Source: an uncultured Clostridia bacterium (GTDB lineage: Bacteria > Bacillota > Clostridia > Oscillospirales > Ruminococcaceae). Taken from it: 6,053 nt of DNA. Under the pieces are notes generated by a model. That model was not told where the DNA came from, made no database searches, and saw nothing but the letters and a program-made list of their open reading frames with translations. The DNA lies in contig CANDLP010000158.1 in NCBI GenBank assembly GCA_947385505.1, positions 1 through 6,053 of the forward strand. Reading direction: 5' to 3'. The translations under genes and the position numbers were made by a program. Shown here piece after piece: positions 1 to 4,525 of this stretch (position 1 is the stretch's first letter; each line of letters opens with the position of its first letter).

Positions 1-46
1 AGATGACGCTCCGTGACTGGAGTTCAGACGTGTGCTCTTCCGATCT
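1..46 (+). other. Illumina P7/index/TruSeq read-2 adapter remnant (assembly contamination)
   Basis: Positions 13-46 match, base for base over 34 nt, the TruSeq read-2 adapter strand that runs from GTGACTGGAGTTC to GCTCTTCCGATCT. Positions 1-4 (AGAT) fit the 3' end of the P7 primer, and positions 5-12 (GACGCTCC) fall exactly where an 8-base i7 index sits. Translated in the frame of the downstream gene it gives RDWSSDVCSSDL, a peptide known as a signature of adapter carry-over in protein databases. The contig therefore really begins at about 47. The first 15 codons of the open frame and its apparent ATG at 3 are artefacts. Confidence 0.98.
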
Positions 47-47
47 C

Positions 48-2486
48 TGGAAGGATGAAGCTCCCATAGGAAAAGACGGACGCGACAACGATGTCCGCCC
101 CGGTCAGGTCGAACACGATATGTGGGTAACATACCCCGTTAAGGATAAGGAAGGCCTTTTCAACGAGCCGTATTTCTTCTATCTTGAAGCGGGAAAGCAT
201 ACTTTGACCTTAACCGGCATCAAGTGCAATATCGGTCTTAAATCGCTCACCTTCAAAAACTATGACGACGTGGCACAATATGCTCACCCCTCGCAGTCGG
301 AGCTTGAATCCACTCCCGCTCTTACCGACGAAAACTTTATAGGAACCCATACGGTATTTGTTCAGGCGGAAAACAACATTTACAAAACGGCGTCTACTCT
401 TTACGCCACCACTGACAGAACCGAATGTCTTACAAGTCCTTCTCACCCCACAAAACAGCGCTACAATACAGTGGGGCAGGCTACATGGAAAAAAGCCACT
501 CAGTCCATTACATGGGAATTCAGCGTTCCCAACGACGGCTTCTACACCTTTAACTTTAAGGCGAGACAAAATACAATGAGAGGCTTCTACGCCAACCGCC
601 GTGTATACATAGACGGAGTGGTGCCAAATAATTATTACGACGACGTATTGTTCCCTTACGACAGCGGTTGGTACAATCAAGGCGTAAAGGACGAAAACGG
701 AAACGACGTATACGTTTATCTTACCGCCGGAAAGCATACTATTACAATGGAAGCTATACCCGGAGAGATCGGCGAAATAATGCAGAGACTTGACGACGTG
801 GTATACGAGCTTAACTATTTCTACAGACGTATACTTATGATCACCGGTCCTGAACCGGATAAGTACACAGACTACTATGTTGATACCGCTATTCCTAACC
901 TGCTGGACGAATTCCAGAGACTTATGGATGCTCTTTATGAGGAAAAGGCCAACATAGAAAAGTTAGGTTCCGGTTCCGAAGCTTCTACCCTTGAGACTAT
1001 GGCGGTAGTTCTTTACCGCTGTATCGACGAACCGGACGATATACCCGTTACCGCGGGAACGCTTAAGGACTATATTTCCTCACTTTCCGCATGGATGCGC
1101 GACTATCGCGACCAGCCCCTTGAGCTTGACTATATCGAGGTTCACACCGTTCACGAGGAACCCTCAAGAGCTAACGGCAACTTCTTTGAAAACTTAGCGT
1201 TCGGATTCCAGTCCTTTATAGGCTCATTCTTTGAGGATTACAACACCATTTCCGAAACCGCAAACGAAACATCCCTTAACGTATGGGTAGGTTTGGCGCG
1301 TGACCAGGCGATGGCTATCAACGATCAGGTGAACAGCGACTTCAACGTTAATTACGACGGTATCACCGCTTCAATTAACCTTGTTGTCGGCGGTATTCTT
1401 GAAGCTACATTGGCGGGCAAGGGTCCCGAAATCGCCCTCTTTATAGGCGGCGACTTCCCTATCCAGCTTGCCGCGCGTGACCTGTTGGTGGATCTTACTA
1501 AATTCCCCGACTATGAAGAGGTAGCAAAGCGCTTCTCTCCGAATATCAGCACCCTTTACACCTATAACGGAGGAGTTTACGGACTTCCTATCTCCCAGGC
1601 TTTCCCGATGATGTTCTACCGCACCGACATTCTCGATGAGTTGGGCATTGAAGAGCCTCCCGAAACATGGACTGACTTTATCGACCTTATAAACATATTC
1701 CAGCGTTCATATCTTGACGCGGGTCTTTTAACCCCCGCGGCGGTAACAAGCAGCTCGGTATTTGACGCGGGCGACACCTTTGTAATGCTGATGCTCCAAA
1801 GAGGACTCAACATCTACAACGATGACCTCACTAAGACCACATACGATCAGGAAGCCAGCCTTGAAGCATTTGAAATGTGGACGGATTTCTACAACGTATA
1901 TGCTCTGAAACAGACCTATGACGCCTTCAGCCGCTTCAGAACGGGCGAAATGCCGATAGTTATCCAGTCCTACACCTTCTACAACCAGCTTTCCGTTTCC
2001 GCTCCCGAAATTAAGGGACTTTGGGACTTCACTCTGGTACCCGGCACAGAGCGCGAGGACGGCACGATAGACCATACCGTTAACTCTTCCAGCTCAGGCG
2101 CGCTGATCTTTACCAAGGCTTCCAACCGCAACGCCGCGTGGGAATTCATTAAATGGTTTACCACCACCGACGTACAGGTTGAATACGGAAGAAGCATCGA
2201 AGCCCTTTTGGGACCTTTGGGACGCTTCGATACCGCTAACCTTGAGGCGCTTCAGCAGCTTCCTTGGTCAACTTCTGAGATGGAAAAAATTACCGCTCAG
2301 ATGAGCCAGACCGATGAGATTCCGATTATACCCGCTTCTTACGCCACCACCCGTCATACCAAGAACGCATTCAGAGGAGTGGTAAACGAAGGCGGCAACC
2401 CAAGGTACGTTTTGACCAGCTATAACCGCGACATAAATATGGAAATAGAGAGAAAGAATCAAGAGCTTTCCACATTTTCACACTAA
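48..2486 (+). CDS. Extracellular solute-binding protein with N-terminal CBM-like modules, 5'-truncated (carbohydrate ABC importer)
   Basis: This is the surface receptor of a carbohydrate ABC importer, here 812 residues with the N-terminus missing. Residue numbers count from the artefactual ATG at 3. Residues 16-90 are the tail of a beta-rich module ending in LEAGKHTLTL. Residues 115-282 are a second module with a CBM6/35-like opening (VQAEN) and the matching strand LTAGKHTITM. About 272-416 is a charged helical spacer, including ITGPEPDKYTDY and QPLELDYIEV. From about 424 to the end lies a family-1 (MalE-like) sugar-binding domain of normal size, with MMFYRTDILDELGIEEPPETW (first part of the typical 'FYN-D-L...G...P-TW' segment, 536-556) and NRNAAWEFIKWFTT near the end. 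No signal peptide or lipobox is visible because the 5' end is lost at the adapter junction. From memory of similar Firmicutes proteins, well over 100 residues are missing. Two permease genes follow directly. The sugar-importer role is secure; the substrate is unknown. Confidence 0.93.
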   Translation, partial: WKDEAPIGKDGRDNDVRPGQVEHDMWVTYPVKDKEGLFNEPYFFYLEAGKHTLTLTGIKCNIGLKSLTFKNYDDVAQYAHPSQSELESTPALTDENFIGTHTVFVQAENNIYKTASTLYATTDRTECLTSPSHPTKQRYNTVGQATWKKATQSITWEFSVPNDGFYTFNFKARQNTMRGFYANRRVYIDGVVPNNYYDDVLFPYDSGWYNQGVKDENGNDVYVYLTAGKHTITMEAIPGEIGEIMQRLDDVVYELNYFYRRILMITGPEPDKYTDYYVDTAIPNLLDEFQRLMDALYEEKANIEKLGSGSEASTLETMAVVLYRCIDEPDDIPVTAGTLKDYISSLSAWMRDYRDQPLELDYIEVHTVHEEPSRANGNFFENLAFGFQSFIGSFFEDYNTISETANETSLNVWVGLARDQAMAINDQVNSDFNVNYDGITASINLVVGGILEATLAGKGPEIALFIGGDFPIQLAARDLLVDLTKFPDYEEVAKRFSPNISTLYTYNGGVYGLPISQAFPMMFYRTDILDELGIEEPPETWTDFIDLINIFQRSYLDAGLLTPAAVTSSSVFDAGDTFVMLMLQRGLNIYNDDLTKTTYDQEASLEAFEMWTDFYNVYALKQTYDAFSRFRTGEMPIVIQSYTFYNQLSVSAPEIKGLWDFTLVPGTEREDGTIDHTVNSSSSGALIFTKASNRNAAWEFIKWFTTTDVQVEYGRSIEALLGPLGRFDTANLEALQQLPWSTSEMEKITAQMSQTDEIPIIPASYATTRHTKNAFRGVVNEGGNPRYVLTSYNRDINMEIERKNQELSTFSH

Positions 2487-2541
2487 ACGCGGCACACGGG
2501 CTTAAAAGCTTTTGTTTAATTCCGAAAATACATTTGAATTA

Positions 2542-2577
2542 AACTCTGATTTTAACTCTGAAATAAACTCTGAATTT
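2542..2577 (+). repeat. Three tandem 12-base direct repeats
   Basis: Three units with an exact 12-base period start at 2542, 2554 and 2566. Each begins with the identical octamer AACTCTGA, followed by four A/T bases (TTTT, AATA, ATTT counted after the octamer). A degenerate fourth unit may lie just upstream (about 2530-2541, sharing TGAATT-like bases). The last unit runs into the left arm of the hairpin at 2571-2611. They lie between the binding-protein stop and the permease start, where they could bind a protein, mark an RNA-processing site or be a replication-slippage product; the sequence does not decide. Confidence 0.8.
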
Positions 2578-2611
2578 TTCCGCCGCATAAAAACGGCGGC
2601 GGAAGGATTCA
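2571..2611 (+). promoter_or_regulatory. 16-bp intercistronic stem-loop between binding-protein and permease genes
   Basis: The left arm 2571-2586 (TGAATTTTTCCGCCGC) pairs with the right arm 2596-2611 (GCGGCGGAAGGATTCA) over all 16 positions. Fourteen are Watson-Crick pairs and two are adjacent U.G wobbles, around a 9-base A-rich loop. No T-run follows the stem on either strand, so it is not a standard intrinsic terminator. Its base is only 7 bases before the AGGAGG of the first permease. Hairpins at this place in sugar-importer operons commonly protect the upstream message or limit downstream expression, so the binding protein is made in excess. Structure is seen; function is inferred. Confidence 0.8.
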
Positions 2612-2618
2612 TAAAGTG

Positions 2619-2624
2619 AGGAGG
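2619..2624 (+). promoter_or_regulatory. Ribosome binding site deciding the TTG start of permease 1
   Basis: A perfect AGGAGG lies 7 bases before TTG 2632. An in-frame TGA at 2629-2631 directly precedes that TTG, so no start further upstream is possible, and the next in-frame ATG (2701) has no comparable site. Confidence 0.88.
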
Positions 2625-2631
2625 AATTTGA

Positions 2632-3573
2632 TTGGCAGCACAAGCAAACACGGAGATACTCCATATCGAGGACAATAAGTTCCGCTATACTCTCCGTGAA
2701 ATGAAACGCAGCAGAGGTTTGTATCTGCTGATGGCACCATTCTTTATTCTATTTACAATTTTTACCTTTGTGCCTGTTGTAATGTCGCTCCCTATGGGCT
2801 TCACCAACTTCAACATGGTACAGCTCCCCCAATGGGTCGGCCTTGACAACTTCTATGTGTTGTTCTTAGAGGACGAGGTTTTCCTTAAGGCGATTCAAAA
2901 CACCCTTATATTTGCGGTGGTTACGGGTCCTATAAGCTATATTCTCTGCTTCCTGCTGGCGTGGCTGATTAACGAAATGCCCGGCGCTTTAAAGACAATA
3001 TTTACATTTATCTTTTACGCGCCCACATTGGCGGGCAACGTCTACACTACATGGCAGCTGATCTTTTCCGGCGATACCTACGGTATAGCCAACGCATATC
3101 TGATAAAGCTCGGTATCCTTAACGGCGCAAGACAGTGGCTTACCGACGCTAACTATATTTTCGGCGTTGTAATCGTGGTTCAGCTTTGGATGTCTCTTGG
3201 CGCGGGCTTCCTTTCGCTCCGCGCGGGACTTCAGGGTATCCCCCGCGACCGTTACGAAGCGGCGTCCGTTGAAGGCGTCAAAAACCGTATGCAGGAACTT
3301 CTGATGGTAACCGTGCCCGCAATGGGACCTCAGATGCTGTTCGCGGCGGTAATGCAGATCGTATCTTCCTTCACCGCCGGCGACGTAGGACGTTTCCTGA
3401 CCGCTTTCCCGTCAACCGACTATGCGGCGCATACGATTATGACACACGCTTATGACTACGGCAGCATAAGGTTTGAGATGGGCTACGCCTCGGCGATATG
3501 CTTCGTATTGTTCGGAGTCATGATCCTTGCCAACTGGGGCATTAAAAAACTGTTGGGCAGGTATCTGGATTAA
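2632..3573 (+). CDS. Sugar ABC transporter permease, MalF type
   Basis: One of the two membrane subunits forming the channel of a family-1 carbohydrate importer, 313 residues, normal for the shorter MalF-like permeases of Firmicutes. A cytoplasmic N-tail of about 30 residues precedes six likely membrane helices at roughly 30-52, 91-115, 122-145, 175-197, 232-250 and 283-303. The cytoplasmic loop that docks on the ATPase is at 209-229: EAASVEGVKN through VTVP. It keeps EAA, the central Gly215 and the closing Pro229, but has Glu-Gly-Val where many relatives have Asp-Gly-Ala. The start is TTG, chosen because AGGAGG sits 7 bases upstream and an in-frame stop abuts it. It lies 145 bases after the binding-protein gene and 41 bases before the partner permease, so it is very probably in the same operon. 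The family call is firm; the sugar is not identifiable. Confidence 0.95.
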   Translation: MAAQANTEILHIEDNKFRYTLREMKRSRGLYLLMAPFFILFTIFTFVPVVMSLPMGFTNFNMVQLPQWVGLDNFYVLFLEDEVFLKAIQNTLIFAVVTGPISYILCFLLAWLINEMPGALKTIFTFIFYAPTLAGNVYTTWQLIFSGDTYGIANAYLIKLGILNGARQWLTDANYIFGVVIVVQLWMSLGAGFLSLRAGLQGIPRDRYEAASVEGVKNRMQELLMVTVPAMGPQMLFAAVMQIVSSFTAGDVGRFLTAFPSTDYAAHTIMTHAYDYGSIRFEMGYASAICFVLFGVMILANWGIKKLLGRYLD

Positions 3574-3600
3574 TTTTAGGATTATCCCATCAATAAATTG

Positions 3601-3606
3601 AAAGGA
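3601..3606 (+). promoter_or_regulatory. Ribosome binding site of permease 2
   Basis: AAAGGA lies 8 bases before ATG 3615, in a 41-base gap with no visible terminator or promoter. This supports co-transcription with the preceding permease and the ATG start. Confidence 0.75.
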
Positions 3607-3614
3607 CGGTAGTC

Positions 3615-4472
3615 ATGGCAAGTAAAAAAAGAAAGCAAATCGGCAAATCCAAGGCCGGTGACATTGCAATTTTTATAATGCTTATGTTGGTCGGCATATT
3701 TATGCTGTTCCCGATCTATCTCTCGGTCATCCAATCGATAAAACCTTCGCAGGAACTGTTCCTGTTCCCGCCTAAGCTGTATGCGATAGCGCCTACAGGA
3801 CAAAACTTTGTCGACCTGTTGAACGCGGCTTCAAATATGTGGGTGCCCTTCTCAAGATACATATTCAACTCGGTATTTGTATCGGTAGTTGTAACGGTGA
3901 GCCAGCTTCTGTTCTCCTCTTCGGCGGCATACGTGCTTGCCAAGGGCGAGTTCCCCGGAAAAAGAGCGCTTAACAAAGCGATTGAACTGGCCCTCTTGTT
4001 CACCTCGTCGGTAATGTTTATCATGCAGTACATGGTAATGGCCTTTATGGGACTTATCGACACCTATTTCGCCATCACCCTCCCCTATATCGCCACACCT
4101 ATGGGTTTGTTCCTTATGCGTCAGTTTATGGGACAGATTCCGGAAGCCATTATCGAAGCCGCCAAGCTTGACGGCGCCGGACATATGAGAACCTGTTGGC
4201 AGGTGGTTATCCCCAACGTTAAGCCCGCGATACTTACGCTGATGATATTCGCATTCCAGGGCGCATGGCAGGTAACCGGCTATTCCTTTATATACAGCGA
4301 AGAGCTTAAGCCTCTCCCCACTGCCATACAGCAGATATCCGCTGCGGGTATCGCCCGTGCGGGCGTTGCGGCGGCGGCGGCGGTTGTAACGATGATCCCG
4401 CCAATAGCGGTATTCATCTTCTGTCAGAGCAACGTTATGGAGACCATGGCGCAGAGCGGTATGAAGGACTAA
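3615..4472 (+). CDS. Carbohydrate ABC transporter permease, MalG type
   Basis: The second channel subunit of the importer, 285 residues, the usual length of MalG/YesQ-like proteins. A basic N-terminus (MASKKRKQIGKSK) is followed by six likely membrane helices at about 15-39, 84-108, 122-148, 152-172, 204-220 and 256-273. The ATPase-docking loop at 181-200 is canonical: EAAKLDGAGHMRTCWQVVIP, with EAA, DGA and the terminal Pro all present. The C-terminus MAQSGMKD resembles the short tail of MalG-type permeases that reaches the ATPase dimer. It starts with ATG behind AAAGGA, 41 bases after its partner, and is followed after 53 bases by the propeller gene. The last helix is coded partly by five consecutive GCG codons (4368-4382). 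Confidence in the role is high; the substrate is unknown. Confidence 0.96.
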   Translation: MASKKRKQIGKSKAGDIAIFIMLMLVGIFMLFPIYLSVIQSIKPSQELFLFPPKLYAIAPTGQNFVDLLNAASNMWVPFSRYIFNSVFVSVVVTVSQLLFSSSAAYVLAKGEFPGKRALNKAIELALLFTSSVMFIMQYMVMAFMGLIDTYFAITLPYIATPMGLFLMRQFMGQIPEAIIEAAKLDGAGHMRTCWQVVIPNVKPAILTLMIFAFQGAWQVTGYSFIYSEELKPLPTAIQQISAAGIARAGVAAAAAVVTMIPPIAVFIFCQSNVMETMAQSGMKD

Positions 4473-4507
4473 AAGACTTTGCCGCCTGTCGACAACCAAT
4501 ATAAGTT

Positions 4508-4515
4508 AGAAAGGA
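4508..4515 (+). promoter_or_regulatory. Ribosome binding site for the GTG start at 4526
   Basis: AGAAAGGA lies about 10 bases before GTG 4526. An in-frame TGA at 4517-4519 excludes any earlier start. The nearby ATG at 4516 is almost on top of the site and opens only a seven-codon frame, so GTG is the better choice. A proper signal peptide begins at that GTG. Confidence 0.7.
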
Positions 4516-4525
4516 ATGAATATCA

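Noticed and set aside
210..737. Minus-strand open frame (175 codons) opposite the binding-protein modules
   Set aside because: Wholly antisense to a frame with coherent domains and an internal repeat; no ribosome binding site or domain supports it.
2504..2513. Palindrome AAAAGCTTTT just after the binding-protein stop
   Set aside because: It has no loop and only one central GC pair set, so it would not make a stable terminator hairpin; probably chance in A/T-rich DNA.
2571..2611. Reading the intercistronic hairpin as an intrinsic terminator
   Set aside because: No T-run follows the stem on either strand; the T-run on the + strand lies within the 5' arm.
4368..4382. Five GCG codons in a row in permease 2
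   Set aside because: In-frame triplets coding Ala in a membrane helix; length change would not shift the frame, so phase variation is unlikely.
3852..4499. Long minus-strand open frame (215 codons) opposite permease 2
   Set aside because: Its product is rich in Arg, His and Tyr without any recognisable domain or hydrophobic pattern, and it lies antisense to a clear MalG-type gene whose codon use keeps that strand open. Shadow frame.
4479..4505. Possible internal promoter (TTGCCG, 15 bases, TATAAG) before the propeller gene
   Set aside because: The spacing is short and the -35 weak. In a 53-base gap of a same-strand operon this can arise by chance.
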